A stretch of 64,000 nt of DNA from Mesorhizobium sp. M4B.F.Ca.ET.058.02.1.1 (GCF_003952505.1 NZ_CP034450.1:3286001-3350000), one strand, 5' to 3'; counted from the stretch's first letter, positions 9,118-18,265 are shown. Numbers and translations: made by a program. The notes: generated by a model not told the origin, from the sequence alone.

Positions 9118-10053
9118 ATGCATCCCGCTTTCTCCGTCGTCTTCTTCACCACTGCCACAGGCGCCGGCTACGGCCTGCTGGCGCTGCTTGGCGTGCTCGG
9201 CGGGCTGGGCTTTGTCGAACCCGACTTCTGGCTCGGGCTCGTCGGCATGGGACTGGCGCTCGGCCTGATCGCGGCCGGCCTTCTGTCATCGACCGGCCAT
9301 CTCGGGCGGCCTGAACGAGCCTGGCGCGCCTTCTCGCAGTGGCGCAGTTCCTGGCTGTCGCGCGAGGGCGTTGCGTCGGTCGCGACCTTCATCCCGGCCG
9401 GACTGTTCGGCATCGGCTGGGTGTTTTTGGGCCGCAACGGCGGCTGGGTGGCAATCGCCGGGGTGTTGGCTGCCCTCGGCGCGGTCACCACGGTCTGCAC
9501 CACCGGCATGATCTATGCCTCGCTGAAGCCAATCGCGCAGTGGCACAGCCGCTTCACCCTGCCCGGCTATCTGATCTTTTCCGCGATGACCGGCGGCGTG
9601 CTTTTCAACGCGCTGCTGCAGGTCTTCGGCGTCGGTTCGGTGGCCGTGCTAGCGCTCTCGATGCTTGCCACCCTTGCCGGCTGGGGGTGGAAGCTAGCGA
9701 CCTGGCGGTACAATGACCGGCTGGAAACTCCGACTACCGCCAACACCGCGACGGGCCTCGCCGGAGGCACGGTGCGGTCGCTGGAATGGCCGCACACCGA
9801 AGAGAACTATCTTCTCAAGGAAATGGGCTTTCGTATCGCCCGAAAGCACGCCGCCAAACTGCGGCGGATTACGCAGGTGCTGGCTTTCGCCTTGCCGGCC
9901 CTGCTGCTTGCCGTTGCGTCCGCTTTGCCCTGGCCGGTCGCGGCGGTCCTGTCGGTGCTTGCGGCCATCCTCCAGTTCGCCGGTATGCTGGTCGAGCGCT
10001 GGCTGTTCTTCGCCGAGGCGAAGCACACGGTCACCCTCTATTACGGCCGGTAG
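9118..10053 (+). CDS. soeC: SoeC-like membrane anchor, DmsC/NrfD type
   Basis: A 311-residue polytopic membrane protein with about eight hydrophobic helices, of the DmsC-type molybdoenzyme anchor family. It contains the characteristic S-T-G-H-L-G-R-P-E-R-A-W segment near residue 60. It starts ten bases after soeB. It would tie the complex to the membrane and deliver electrons to quinone. With soeA and soeB it completes a three-subunit sulfite:quinone oxidoreductase of the type described in Allochromatium and Ruegeria. Confidence 0.87.
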   Translation: MHPAFSVVFFTTATGAGYGLLALLGVLGGLGFVEPDFWLGLVGMGLALGLIAAGLLSSTGHLGRPERAWRAFSQWRSSWLSREGVASVATFIPAGLFGIGWVFLGRNGGWVAIAGVLAALGAVTTVCTTGMIYASLKPIAQWHSRFTLPGYLIFSAMTGGVLFNALLQVFGVGSVAVLALSMLATLAGWGWKLATWRYNDRLETPTTANTATGLAGGTVRSLEWPHTEENYLLKEMGFRIARKHAAKLRRITQVLAFALPALLLAVASALPWPVAAVLSVLAAILQFAGMLVERWLFFAEAKHTVTLYYGR

Positions 10054-10066
10054 CGCGTTCTCTCCG

Positions 10067-10945
10067 TCATGCCGCCCGTGCCCGTGGCGCGGCTGGCAAG
10101 TCCTTCAGCAAGATTTCGATCGCGGCGTCGACGACGGCTGTCCGTCGGTCGTGTGCGTAAAGACCGTATTGGACCGTCAGCGTGTCGGGAACGCCAGCAG
10201 ATGTCTTCAGCACCCGCATCGAAGCAGTGCGCACCGATTCGGGCGGAAGCAGCCCGACGCCCAGCCCATTCTCGATCGCTGCCTGCAGGCCGGTGATGCT
10301 CTGGCACGACAAGCCGATCCTGTGCTCCCTGCCGGCGGCAAGCAGCGCCTCGATCATACGCCTGCGCCAAGGGCAGGTTGCGCCAAAGGCGACGAGATCG
10401 AGCGGCCGCCCCGCATCCAGCTCGTAGTCGTGAGCGCAGACCCACTGCAGTTCGACGTTCCACGTCGTCAGGGCATCGGCCGCGACGACGGATGTCGGGG
10501 CGATCATGACATCCAGCACATCCTCACTCCAAAGCCGTCCCAGCGCGACACTGTGCTCGACCGTCACGTCAAGGCTGATCTCGGGATAGGTGCGATGAAG
10601 CCGCCCGAGTGCTGCCGACAGCGCTGCCGTCGTGACCTCCTCGGCGAGGCCGATACGCACGCCGCCGCCTACGCCGGCCGGCCGCAGACGTGCCACCGCC
10701 TCATCGCCCAGAGCCAGGATGCGGGTCGCGTATCCCAGAAAGAGTTCCCCCTCCGCGGTTGGCACGACACCGCGGCCGGTGCGTTGGAACAGGTGCCGTT
10801 GCAGCAATCCTTCGAGCCGCCGCATCTGCATGCTCAGCGACGATTGGGTTCTGCCGGTCTGCGCAGCGACCCTGCTCAGGCTGCCCTGCCGGCAGACCGC
10901 CACATAGGTGCGAAGAAGGTCGAGGCCTATTTGCTCAGATATCAT
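10067..10945 (-). CDS. LysR family transcriptional regulator
   Basis: A 292-residue LysR protein with the HTH at residues 1-65 (LRTYVAVCRQGSLSRVAAQT) and an effector-binding domain after about residue 93. It converges on soeC and is divergent from the quinone oxidoreductase gene, which starts at 11039, so that gene is its likely target. The divergent spacer contains three GATATC palindromes. The effector is unknown. Confidence 0.9.
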   Translation of the reverse strand: MISEQIGLDLLRTYVAVCRQGSLSRVAAQTGRTQSSLSMQMRRLEGLLQRHLFQRTGRGVVPTAEGELFLGYATRILALGDEAVARLRPAGVGGGVRIGLAEEVTTAALSAALGRLHRTYPEISLDVTVEHSVALGRLWSEDVLDVMIAPTSVVAADALTTWNVELQWVCAHDYELDAGRPLDLVAFGATCPWRRRMIEALLAAGREHRIGLSCQSITGLQAAIENGLGVGLLPPESVRTASMRVLKTSAGVPDTLTVQYGLYAHDRRTAVVDAAIEILLKDLPAAPRARAA

Positions 10946-10990
10946 GATCCTTGAACTCTGATGTCACGGATATCAGCCTACAATGATATC
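10938..10990. promoter_or_regulatory. Three GATATC palindromes, candidate LysR operator
   Basis: GATATC occurs at 10938-10943, 10969-10974 and 10985-10990, the first overlapping the LysR start region. The spacings are 31 and 16 bases start to start. Three copies of an AT-rich hexamer in a short GC-rich divergent spacer suggest regulator binding, possibly autoregulatory. Confidence 0.35.
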
Positions 10991-11038
10991 GCGCCACGCG
11001 CTATCTCCCTGCCACGAGACAGCGCAAGGAAGAAATCC

Positions 11039-12010
11039 ATGAAAGCGATCCGCGTCCACCGCCATGGCGGGCCAGATGTGCTTGCCTATGAAGATGTCGA
11101 CATCGGCCAGCCCGGACCCGGCGAGGTCCGCGTGTGCAACCGGGCGGTCGGCCTAAACTTCGTCGACATCTATTTCCGCACCGGCGAATATGCGCCGCCC
11201 GCTTTGCCATTCACGCCGGGCAATGAAGGCGCCGGCGAAATCGTCGCCGTCGGCGAAGGGGTGAGCGGCTTCGCGTCCGGCGATCGTGTCGCCTATGTCG
11301 AGACGCTGGGCGCCTATGCCGAGGAACGCATCGTGCCGGCGCATTTTGTCGTCCATCTGCCCGACGCCATCGACTTCGAGACCGGCGCGGCGATGATGCT
11401 GAAGGGGCTGACGGCGCAATATCTGCTGCGCCGCACGTTTCGCGTCGAGGCGGGCCACACCATCCTCGTGCAGGCCGCGGCGGGCGGCGTCGGCCTCATC
11501 CTGACACAATGGGCTAAGCATCTCGGCGCCACCGTCATCGGCACGGTCGGTTCGCCAGAGAAGGCCGAGCTCGCGCGCGCCAGTGGCTGCGACCATGTCA
11601 TCGACTATGGCAGGGAAGACTTTGCCGCGCGGGTGAGGGAGATCACTGGTGGCGAAGGCTGTCACGTCGTCTACGACGGCGTCGGCAAGGCGACCTTTCC
11701 CGCCTCGCTCGGTTGCCTGCGGCCCTTTGGCACCTTCGTCAGCTTCGGCACGGCGTCAGGATCGATCCCGCCGTTCGACATCATGCTGCTGATGCAGAAA
11801 GGCTCGCTGTTCGCCACCTGGCCGTTGTTGTTCCATCATCTCGCCAGGCGCGAGGACGTCGTCGCCATGAGCGAAGAACTCTTCAGCGTCGTGCTGAGCG
11901 GTGCCGTGAAAATACCCTTGCACGCCCGGATCCCGCTCGCCAAAGTGGCCGAAGCGCATCGCCGGCTAGAAGCGCGGCAGACGATCGGCGCAACCGTAAT
12001 GCTTCCTTAG
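11039..12010 (+). CDS. NADPH:quinone oxidoreductase (zinc-less MDR family)
   Basis: A 323-residue medium-chain dehydrogenase/reductase of the quinone oxidoreductase type. The N-terminal GroES-like half carries GLNFVDIYFRTGEY, and the Rossmann half carries AAAGGVGLILTQWAK at about residues 145-159 for NADPH. The cysteine/histidine ligands of zinc alcohol dehydrogenases are absent. I chose ATG 11039 (MKAIRVHRHGGPDV) because it begins the family's conserved start and has an AAGGAAG site seven bases before it; an in-frame ATG at 10961 would add 26 unconserved residues. It probably protects against quinone or enone stress under the divergent LysR regulator. Confidence 0.88.
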   Translation: MKAIRVHRHGGPDVLAYEDVDIGQPGPGEVRVCNRAVGLNFVDIYFRTGEYAPPALPFTPGNEGAGEIVAVGEGVSGFASGDRVAYVETLGAYAEERIVPAHFVVHLPDAIDFETGAAMMLKGLTAQYLLRRTFRVEAGHTILVQAAAGGVGLILTQWAKHLGATVIGTVGSPEKAELARASGCDHVIDYGREDFAARVREITGGEGCHVVYDGVGKATFPASLGCLRPFGTFVSFGTASGSIPPFDIMLLMQKGSLFATWPLLFHHLARREDVVAMSEELFSVVLSGAVKIPLHARIPLAKVAEAHRRLEARQTIGATVMLP

Positions 12011-12023
12011 AGCAATTCCCAGT

Positions 12024-12740
12024 TCAGCCTGGACGCAGCATGGCGTGGGAAATGGCGAAGATGCGTTCGGCGCCGAGCATGTAGGCCATCAGCGTCTCGC
12101 GACGGAACAGGCCTGCATAGGCGCGGTCGAGCACGTTGAGCGAGCCGGTGTAGGCGCCGAAGGCCGGCATGATCATGCGGCCGCCATCGGCGGCGAAGCA
12201 GCGCCGCCGCACCGAGCGGCCGCGCTGGACGATGCGGGCGCAAGGGTGGAGATGGCCTGATATCTCGCCTTCCACGCGCACCTTCGACGGCTCGTGCCGG
12301 AAGAGCAGCGAGCCGATGGCTAGCTCGCGCACGGTCTCGCCGGGCAGGTCGGCCGGCGCGTCGGGATCGTGGTTGCCGGCGATCCAGAACCAGTCACGGC
12401 CCGCCATCAGGCTTTCCAGCCGATCTCGGAAACTCGCGTGCATGCGCTCGGCGCCGCCGCCGTCATGGAAAGAGTCGCCCAGGCTGATGACGATCGCCGG
12501 CTGGTAGTCGGCGATCGCCGCCTGCAGCCTGAGCAGTGTCGCACCTGTATCGTAAGGCGGGATCAGCGAGCCTCGCCTGGCGAAGGAAGAGCCTTTTTCC
12601 AGATGCAGGTCCGATACCGCGAGCAGCCGCAGGTCAGGGAAGTAAAGCACGCCGCGCGGGTCGCAGACGGCGCGCTCGCCGGCGATGCCGATCAGGTCGG
12701 CCTCGGCGATCAGCGTTGCGCGCGTCAGCGAAAAATTCAT
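12024..12740 (-). CDS. pdeM: PdeM, ligase-associated DNA damage response endonuclease
   Basis: A 238-residue calcineurin-like metallophosphoesterase. The metal-binding motifs are all visible: SDLHLEKG (about 43-50), GDSFHDGG, GNHD (about 122-125) and GHLHPC (about 161-166). This matches PdeM, the nuclease of a bacterial DNA-repair set with a DNA ligase and an Lhr-type helicase. The helicase gene lies 19 bases upstream in the same direction, so they form one operon. The ligase and exonuclease partners are not in the window. Confidence 0.9.
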   Translation of the reverse strand: MNFSLTRATLIAEADLIGIAGERAVCDPRGVLYFPDLRLLAVSDLHLEKGSSFARRGSLIPPYDTGATLLRLQAAIADYQPAIVISLGDSFHDGGGAERMHASFRDRLESLMAGRDWFWIAGNHDPDAPADLPGETVRELAIGSLLFRHEPSKVRVEGEISGHLHPCARIVQRGRSVRRRCFAADGGRMIMPAFGAYTGSLNVLDRAYAGLFRRETLMAYMLGAERIFAISHAMLRPG

Positions 12741-12759
12741 CCCTCTCCGTCCCCAGTCC

Positions 12760-15276
12760 TTATCGGCCCATGGCCTCCTCGACCAGATCGGCGGCTTCCA
12801 TCAGCAGCGTCTCGTTGGCACCGCCATTGACCGGTTCCTTGCCGATCTCCAGCATCACCGGGATCGCTAGCGGCGAAATCTGGTCGAGATGCTTATGCAC
12901 GATTCGACCTCGCACACGCGAGAGCATCTCGGCGAGCCTGCTGACATCGAGCAGGCCGGCGGAGGCATCGGTGCGCGTCGCCTGCAGCAAGATATGGTCC
13001 GGCTCGTGGCTGCGAAGCACATCGTAGATCAGATCGGCCGAGACCGTCACCTGCCGGCCGCTCTTTTCCTGTCCGGGAAAGCGCTTCTCGATCAGCCCGG
13101 CGATAACCGCGCAGGTGCGGAAGGTGCGCTTCAGCATCCAGCTGTCGTTCAACCAGGCTTCGAGGTCGTCGCCCAGCATGTCCTCGTCGAACAGTTGGCC
13201 GAGTGATGGCTTCTTCGCCCTGAACAAAGCCGCCATGTCGTCCAGCGCCCAGACGGCAAGCGAATAGTCGGTGGCGACGAAGCCGAGCGGTCTCGCATGC
13301 GCGCGCTCCAGCCGCCGTGTCAAAAGCATGCCCAGCGTCTGGTGCGCCAGCCGGCCCCCGAACGGATAGGCGACCATGTAGTGGCGGTTGCCGCGCGGAA
13401 AGGTCTCGACCAGCAGGTCGCCGCGCTTCGGCAGCACCGACTTTTCCTTCTGCAGGCGAAGCCAGTCGGCGACCTGCTCCGGCAGGGCCTGCCAGCGATC
13501 GCTGTCGGCCAGCATGCCGCGCACCTGCTCGGCCAGGTAGGTCGACAGCGGGAATTTGCCGCCGGCATAGGAGGGCACGATGATGTTGGCTCCGGCGCCG
13601 TTGGAGACGACGCATTCGTTCTCGCGGATGCCTTCGAAACGCAGCACCTTGCCGGCAAACAGGAAATTGTCACCGGGGCGCAGCGTCTCGGCGAAATACT
13701 CCTCGACCTTGCCAAGCACCGGCCCGCCGCGTCCGGCCATGCCGCGCCCCTGCCGGACATAGCGGACATTGAGCTCCGGCATCTCGACGATGGTGCCGAC
13801 ATTCAGCCGGTATTGCTGCGCGACACTCGGATGCGAGACGCGCCACAGACCCTCCTTGGTCCGGCGGATGCGGGCATAGCGCTCATAATTCTTCAGCGCG
13901 TAGCCGCCGGTAGCGACGAAATCGATGACGCGGTCGAAGGTCTCGCGCTCCAGCGCGGCATAGGGGGCGGCGCTTCTCACCTCCACGAATAGATGCCCGG
14001 CATCGAAGGGTCCGCCGCAGGCCACGCCCAGCACATGCTGCGACAGCACATCGAGCGCGCCCTTGATCAGCGGCGGCGTGTCCTGCGCGCCAAGATAGTT
14101 GGCGTCGAGGGCGGCGCGGCATTCCAGCACCTCGAAACGGTTGGCCGGAATCAGGATCGCCTTGGACGGCTCATCCATGCGGTGGTTGGCGCGGCCGATG
14201 CGCTGCGCCAGCCGGCTTGCCCCCTTGGGCGCGCCGACATGCACGACCAGATCGACATCGCCCCAGTCGATACCGAGATCGAGCGTCGAGGTGGCGACGA
14301 TGGCGCGTAGTGCATTCTCTCCCATCGCCTTCTCGACACGCCGGCGCTGGCCGACATCGAGCGAGCCGTGATGCAGCGCGATCGGCAGCGAATCCTCGTT
14401 TGCCCGCCACAGCTCCTGGAACAGCAGTTCGGCCTGGCTGCGGGTGTTGACGAACAAAATCGTCGTGCGGTGTCTTTTGATCGCCTCGTAGATTTCCGGG
14501 ATGGCATAGCGGGCCGAATGACCGGACCACGGCACGCGCTCCTGCGAATCGAGAATGGAGATGTCGGGCTTGGCGCCGCCTGCCACGGTGATCAGTCCGG
14601 CCATCTCGCCGGGTGGGTTCTGCGCGACCAGCCAGCGGCGCAACTCGTCGGGCTCGGCGACGGTCGCGGAAAGCCCGATCGTCTGCAGATTGGGAACGAA
14701 AGCGCGCAGCCGCGCCAGGCCGAGCGCCAGCAGATGACCGCGCTTCGAGGTGACCAGCGAATGCAGTTCGTCGAGCACGATGTAGCGCAAATCCTCGAAG
14801 AAGCGTCTTGCATCGTTCGAGGCGATCAACAGGGCAAGCTGCTCGGGCGTCGTCAGCAGGATGTCGGGCGGCGCCAGCTTCTGCCTTTGGCGCTTGTGCG
14901 AAGGCGTGTCGCCGGTGCGCGTCTCGATGGTGACGGGAAGCCCGATCTCTTCCACTGGCTTGCCGAGATTGCGCTCGATGTCGACGGCCAGCGCCTTGAG
15001 CGGCGAAATGTAGAGCGTGTGGATGCCGCGATGCGCCTCGCCGGGCTTCCGCCTGGGACGGTTGGCAAGTTCGATCAGCGAAGGCATGAAGCCGGCGAGC
15101 GTCTTGCCGGCGCCGGTCGGCGCGATCAGCAGCACCGACTGGCCGGCTTGCGCCCGCGCCAAAAGTTCAAGCTGATGGGCGCGCGGCGACCAGCCCTTCT
15201 GCCCGAACCATCTGACGAATGGCTCGGGCAGCACCACGGCGGCATTCCGTTCGGCAAGGCGCGGCTGCTCTGTCAC
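12760..15276 (-). CDS. Ligase-associated DNA damage response DEXH-box helicase (Lhr-like)
   Basis: An 838-residue superfamily-2 helicase. Motif I is APTGAGKTLAGF (about residues 53-64), motif II is LDELH (DEXH type, near 169-173), SAT is at about 204, and motif VI is QRIGRANHR (about 338-346), followed by the long Lhr-specific winged-helix/beta-barrel region. The length matches the ligase-associated group rather than the full-size E. coli Lhr. It is the first gene of a two-gene repair operon with pdeM. Confidence 0.9.
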   Translation of the reverse strand: MTEQPRLAERNAAVVLPEPFVRWFGQKGWSPRAHQLELLARAQAGQSVLLIAPTGAGKTLAGFMPSLIELANRPRRKPGEAHRGIHTLYISPLKALAVDIERNLGKPVEEIGLPVTIETRTGDTPSHKRQRQKLAPPDILLTTPEQLALLIASNDARRFFEDLRYIVLDELHSLVTSKRGHLLALGLARLRAFVPNLQTIGLSATVAEPDELRRWLVAQNPPGEMAGLITVAGGAKPDISILDSQERVPWSGHSARYAIPEIYEAIKRHRTTILFVNTRSQAELLFQELWRANEDSLPIALHHGSLDVGQRRRVEKAMGENALRAIVATSTLDLGIDWGDVDLVVHVGAPKGASRLAQRIGRANHRMDEPSKAILIPANRFEVLECRAALDANYLGAQDTPPLIKGALDVLSQHVLGVACGGPFDAGHLFVEVRSAAPYAALERETFDRVIDFVATGGYALKNYERYARIRRTKEGLWRVSHPSVAQQYRLNVGTIVEMPELNVRYVRQGRGMAGRGGPVLGKVEEYFAETLRPGDNFLFAGKVLRFEGIRENECVVSNGAGANIIVPSYAGGKFPLSTYLAEQVRGMLADSDRWQALPEQVADWLRLQKEKSVLPKRGDLLVETFPRGNRHYMVAYPFGGRLAHQTLGMLLTRRLERAHARPLGFVATDYSLAVWALDDMAALFRAKKPSLGQLFDEDMLGDDLEAWLNDSWMLKRTFRTCAVIAGLIEKRFPGQEKSGRQVTVSADLIYDVLRSHEPDHILLQATRTDASAGLLDVSRLAEMLSRVRGRIVHKHLDQISPLAIPVMLEIGKEPVNGGANETLLMEAADLVEEAMGR

Positions 15277-15341
15277 GCGCCAGAGGTAGCGCGACGGCGC
15301 GCGATCGCCAAGAAAAATCGGAACAAAAGGGGATCAACGTT

Positions 15342-15365
15342 CCTCGCCCCGTTTACGGGGAGAGG
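15342..15365. repeat. Short palindrome CCTCgCCCC...GGGGaGAGG
   Basis: Arms 15342-15350 and 15357-15365 pair with one mismatch around a GTTTAC centre. It lies between the 5' end of the helicase gene and the 3' end of the C40 peptidase gene, so it could serve as a terminator for the peptidase gene on the minus strand. Palindromes with this sequence occur widely in rhizobial intergenic DNA (from general knowledge, not checked here). Confidence 0.4.
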
Positions 15366-15369
15366 AAGG

Positions 15370-16230
15370 TCAGGGCCGCCGAAACCCCGTCGGGCCGCCA
15401 TAGAGATAGCCGATGCGCTCGACGGCCTCCTTCAGCCCTTCGCGCGAGACCAGCATTGTGTGGCCGTTGGCGTGGATCATGGTGTCGGGGTCGGTCATGA
15501 TCGCGACATGGCCCTTCCAGAAGACGAGGTCGCCGCGCCGCAAGCCCGCGAAGTCAGGTCCCGGATCGAGCGGCTCGCCGATCGATGCCGCCTGCATGTC
15601 GGAGTCGCGCAGCACGTCCTTGCCCGTCATGCGCATCGCCAATTGCACGAGGCCGGAGCAGTCGATGCCGAAGCCGGAGACGCCGCCCCACAGATAGGGC
15701 GTGCCGAGAAAACCCTCCGCAACCGAAACATAGTCGGTCGCAACTTCGCCTATGGATCGCAGATGGGCCGCGATAAGCGCCTGGCCGGACGACAAAAGGG
15801 CATAGGGCGTGCCGCGCGTTTCGGCCGAGCCCGTCACAGTCACCGCCGAGCCCATCGACAATTGGCCGCTTACCGGGATGCGCAGGTCAGGGCCAGGATA
15901 GAGGAAGGTGCGCGGCACCGAGACGACATGGGTCGGCGCGTGATCCCTCGCCCCAAGCACGGTGTCGGCGACATAGCCGACATAACCGTCGCGCTCGGCC
16001 TGGATCCAGGCCCAGCCTTCCCTCTCCTCGAAGACCAGGACATCGTCGCCGAACACGGCCTGCGTGTTGACGCCGGCATCCCAGCGCGGTGCCTTGCGCA
16101 GATCCGCCACCGGAACGGAAATCCGCGCCGGTAGCCCGGCGACGAAACGCTCGGCTGAAACCTCGCCTTTCAGCCTGGCATCGGCGAGATCGGAACGGAA
16201 GGCGTGGAGGCGGGCATCCCTGGCGGTCAA
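15370..16230 (-). CDS. NlpC/P60 (C40) peptidoglycan endopeptidase with SH3 domain
   Basis: A 286-residue protein. An N-terminal bacterial SH3-like domain (about 50-125) precedes a C40 papain-like domain with the catalytic Cys in GIDCSGLVQLAM (about 186-197), His in KGHVAIMTD and a third polar residue in IHANGH. Such enzymes cut peptide stems of peptidoglycan. The start appears to be TTG at 16230: an in-frame stop lies five codons upstream and no ATG/GTG fits. No clear signal peptide is present, as is common in this rhizobial family. It is followed at the same strand by the aminopeptidase and MarR genes upstream. Confidence 0.87.
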   Translation of the reverse strand: MTARDARLHAFRSDLADARLKGEVSAERFVAGLPARISVPVADLRKAPRWDAGVNTQAVFGDDVLVFEEREGWAWIQAERDGYVGYVADTVLGARDHAPTHVVSVPRTFLYPGPDLRIPVSGQLSMGSAVTVTGSAETRGTPYALLSSGQALIAAHLRSIGEVATDYVSVAEGFLGTPYLWGGVSGFGIDCSGLVQLAMRMTGKDVLRDSDMQAASIGEPLDPGPDFAGLRRGDLVFWKGHVAIMTDPDTMIHANGHTMLVSREGLKEAVERIGYLYGGPTGFRRP

Positions 16231-16258
16231 ATCGGCACTCGGTCAGATGGACGATCGG

Positions 16259-16609
16259 TCAGATGGGCAGTTCATGGGCCCTAGCGATGATACCATCGCC
16301 GAAGCGCTCGACAAAGAGCGCGCCCTCGACGGTACGCCTGATCAGGACGTTGCGCTTGTCGAGCTCATCGCGGTGGCGCGACACCAGCTTCAGCGCGCCC
16401 ATCGTGTCGAGCGCTCGCGTGATGACCGGCTTGGTGACGTTGAGCCGGGCCGCGAGCCCACGCACCGTATGCGGCGGCGGGTCGAGATAGATGGTGAACA
16501 GGATCGCCGTCTGGCGCATGGTGAGATCGGGCGCGCCGTCGCGCACCTGCGACAGCATCACCTGCTGCCACAGTCTGAGAGCCTGGCTGGGGCGCATCGA
16601 GATCGACAT
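16259..16609 (-). CDS. MarR-type winged-helix regulator
   Basis: A 116-residue protein with a single winged helix-turn-helix: RQTAILFTIYLDPPPHTVRG, then LNVTKPVITRALDTM as the recognition helix (about 51-70) and a basic wing. This is the MarR core in a short form. It lies between the M17 aminopeptidase and C40 peptidase genes on the same strand, so it may belong to that transcript. Its ligand and targets are not evident. Confidence 0.8.
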   Translation of the reverse strand: MSISMRPSQALRLWQQVMLSQVRDGAPDLTMRQTAILFTIYLDPPPHTVRGLAARLNVTKPVITRALDTMGALKLVSRHRDELDKRNVLIRRTVEGALFVERFGDGIIARAHELPI

Positions 16610-16675
16610 CGCCCCAGCATGCCGGCAAATTGTTTCGGTTCCGTTTCAGTACCGGCGTATTTGGCCCCAAAGGCA

Positions 16676-18040
16676 TCACCCGAAACGCCTGGAGATAATC
16701 CGCTCCAGCGCGCGAATGCCCTGCGCCTCGCCGCCGGCAATGCCATGCGCGCGATCCGACGGATTCCAGGCGAAGATGTCGAAATGCGCCCAGCGCGGCG
16801 TCTTCTCGACGAAGCGTTTGAGGAAAAGCGCCGCAGTGACCGAGCCGGCGAAGCCATCGCTGGTGACGTTGTTGATGTCGGCGATCTTCGACGACAGCTT
16901 TGCATCGTAGGGTCGCCACAAGGGCATGCGCCACAGCGGATCCTCGACCGCCATCGATGCCGCCGACAGCTCGGACGCCAGCACCTCATCGCCGGTGTAG
17001 AAGGGCGGCAGATCCGGACCGAGCGCGACACGGGCAGCGCCGGTCAGCGTCGCCATGTCGACGAGCAGCTCGGGCTGTTCGTCATCGGCCAGCGCCAGCG
17101 CATCCGCCAGCACCAGCCGCCCCTCGGCGTCGGTGTTGCCGATCTCGACGGTGATGCCCTTGCGGCTCGTCAGCACATCGCCCGGCCGGAAGGCGTTGCC
17201 GGCTATCGAGTTCTCGACCGCCGGGATCAAGACGCGCAGCCGTACGTTGCGCCTGGCGGCCATAATCATGGAGGCAAGGCCCAGCACGTTGGCGGCGCCA
17301 CCCATGTCCTTCTTCATCAGCAGCATGCCTGATGACGGCTTGATGTCGAGGCCGCCGGTGTCGAAGCAGACGCCCTTGCCGACCAGCGTCACCTTCGGCG
17401 CCTCCGGTGGGCCCCAGAGCATGTCGATCAGCCGCGGCGCGTTTGTGGAGGCGCGGCCGACCGCGTGGATCATCGGGAGGTTCTGCTTGAGGAGATCGTC
17501 GCCCATGATTACCGACACCTCGGCCTGGTGCGTGGCGGCCAAGACCCGCGCCGCTTTTTCCAGCTCGTCCGGTCCCATGTCGCTGGTTGGCGTGTTGACG
17601 AGGTCGCGGGTCAGGAAAACGCCATCGGCGATGCGGCGGACATGCGCGGCATCGGCGCCCGCCGGCAGGGCGAAGCGGAGCTGCCTGCCGGGCTTCTTGC
17701 CATAGCGGGTGAAGGCATAGCCGCCAAGCACAAGCCCGATCGCCGCAAGGTCCGGCCAGGCCGGCTCGACGGCGAAGTGCCAGTCACCTTCCGGCAGGGC
17801 TCTCGCCAGGGCACCAACGGTGAGCGCGCCATCGCCATCGCCAAGGCCGAACAGGACGCCGGCAAGCGCGCCGTCCTCGCCCGGCAAGGGCAGCGTCCTG
17901 CCGGCCTCGCCGGAAAAGCCGTTGGCCCGGGCCCAGGCAATCACGGCAGGTGCCAGACCCGCGGCATCAAGGCCGCCGCCCGCGACCAGGTGGACCGGCA
18001 GGGCGGTCGCTGATTTCGTCTCGACGAGTTCGACTGGCAT
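16676..18040 (-). CDS. Leucyl aminopeptidase family protein (M17)
   Basis: A 454-residue M17 peptidase. The two-metal site is visible in GKGVCFDTGGLDIKPSSGM (about 226-244) and NTDAEGRLVLADAL (about 302-315). I start it at ATG 18040 (MPVELVETKSAT); the frame stays open upstream to 18139, but that extension is encoded by the dispersed repeat and is not protein-like. M17 enzymes release N-terminal residues from cytoplasmic peptides. Together with the C40 endopeptidase downstream it may help recycle wall or other peptides. Confidence 0.88.
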   Translation of the reverse strand: MPVELVETKSATALPVHLVAGGGLDAAGLAPAVIAWARANGFSGEAGRTLPLPGEDGALAGVLFGLGDGDGALTVGALARALPEGDWHFAVEPAWPDLAAIGLVLGGYAFTRYGKKPGRQLRFALPAGADAAHVRRIADGVFLTRDLVNTPTSDMGPDELEKAARVLAATHQAEVSVIMGDDLLKQNLPMIHAVGRASTNAPRLIDMLWGPPEAPKVTLVGKGVCFDTGGLDIKPSSGMLLMKKDMGGAANVLGLASMIMAARRNVRLRVLIPAVENSIAGNAFRPGDVLTSRKGITVEIGNTDAEGRLVLADALALADDEQPELLVDMATLTGAARVALGPDLPPFYTGDEVLASELSAASMAVEDPLWRMPLWRPYDAKLSSKIADINNVTSDGFAGSVTAALFLKRFVEKTPRWAHFDIFAWNPSDRAHGIAGGEAQGIRALERIISRRFG

Positions 18041-18055
18041 TCGATGGTCTCCGCT

Positions 18056-18159
18056 AGAGCAATTCCAGGAAAAGTGTGTAGCGGTTTTCCGTCCGGAATT
18101 GCGAAGAAGCAAATAGTTAGAGCGGTTCGGCGATTCCATGAAACGCTGAACCGCTCTAA
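18056..18159 (+). repeat. RIME-like double-palindrome repeat, copy 1
   Basis: A unit of about 104 bp built from two large palindromes: GCAATTCC...GGAATTGC enclosing GGAAAA...TTTTCC, then TTAGAGCGGTTC...GAACCGCTCTAA. Near-identical units occur at 37789-37890 (inverted) and 55826-55929. Size, intergenic position and two-palindrome structure match the rhizobial RIME1 type. It separates the aminopeptidase and tadD promoter regions. Confidence 0.85.
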
Positions 18160-18179
18160 CGCCGTCCGACTCGGCGTTC

Positions 18180-18194
18180 TTAACTGTCCGTTAG
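18180..18194. promoter_or_regulatory. CtrA-like box upstream of tadD
   Basis: TTAA-CTGTCCG-TTAG matches the CtrA consensus TTAA-N7-TTAA at 7 of 8 positions and lies 71 bases before the tadD start. Similar boxes precede the other Tad transcription units in the window. Confidence 0.5.
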
Positions 18195-18265
18195 GGTTAA
18201 CAGAATATTTCTTCGGGAGGGAAGACGGCCACACAAGGCCGCACACATATGGAGGCCGCAGGCCG

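Noticed and set aside
12009..12020. TAGAGCAATTCC fragment after the quinone reductase gene
   Set aside because: It matches only the outer dozen bases of the RIME-like repeat; too short to call a fourth copy.
14368..16134. 588-codon plus-strand open frame across the helicase and C40 peptidase genes
   Set aside because: It crosses two real minus-strand genes and an intergenic palindrome without protein-like features.
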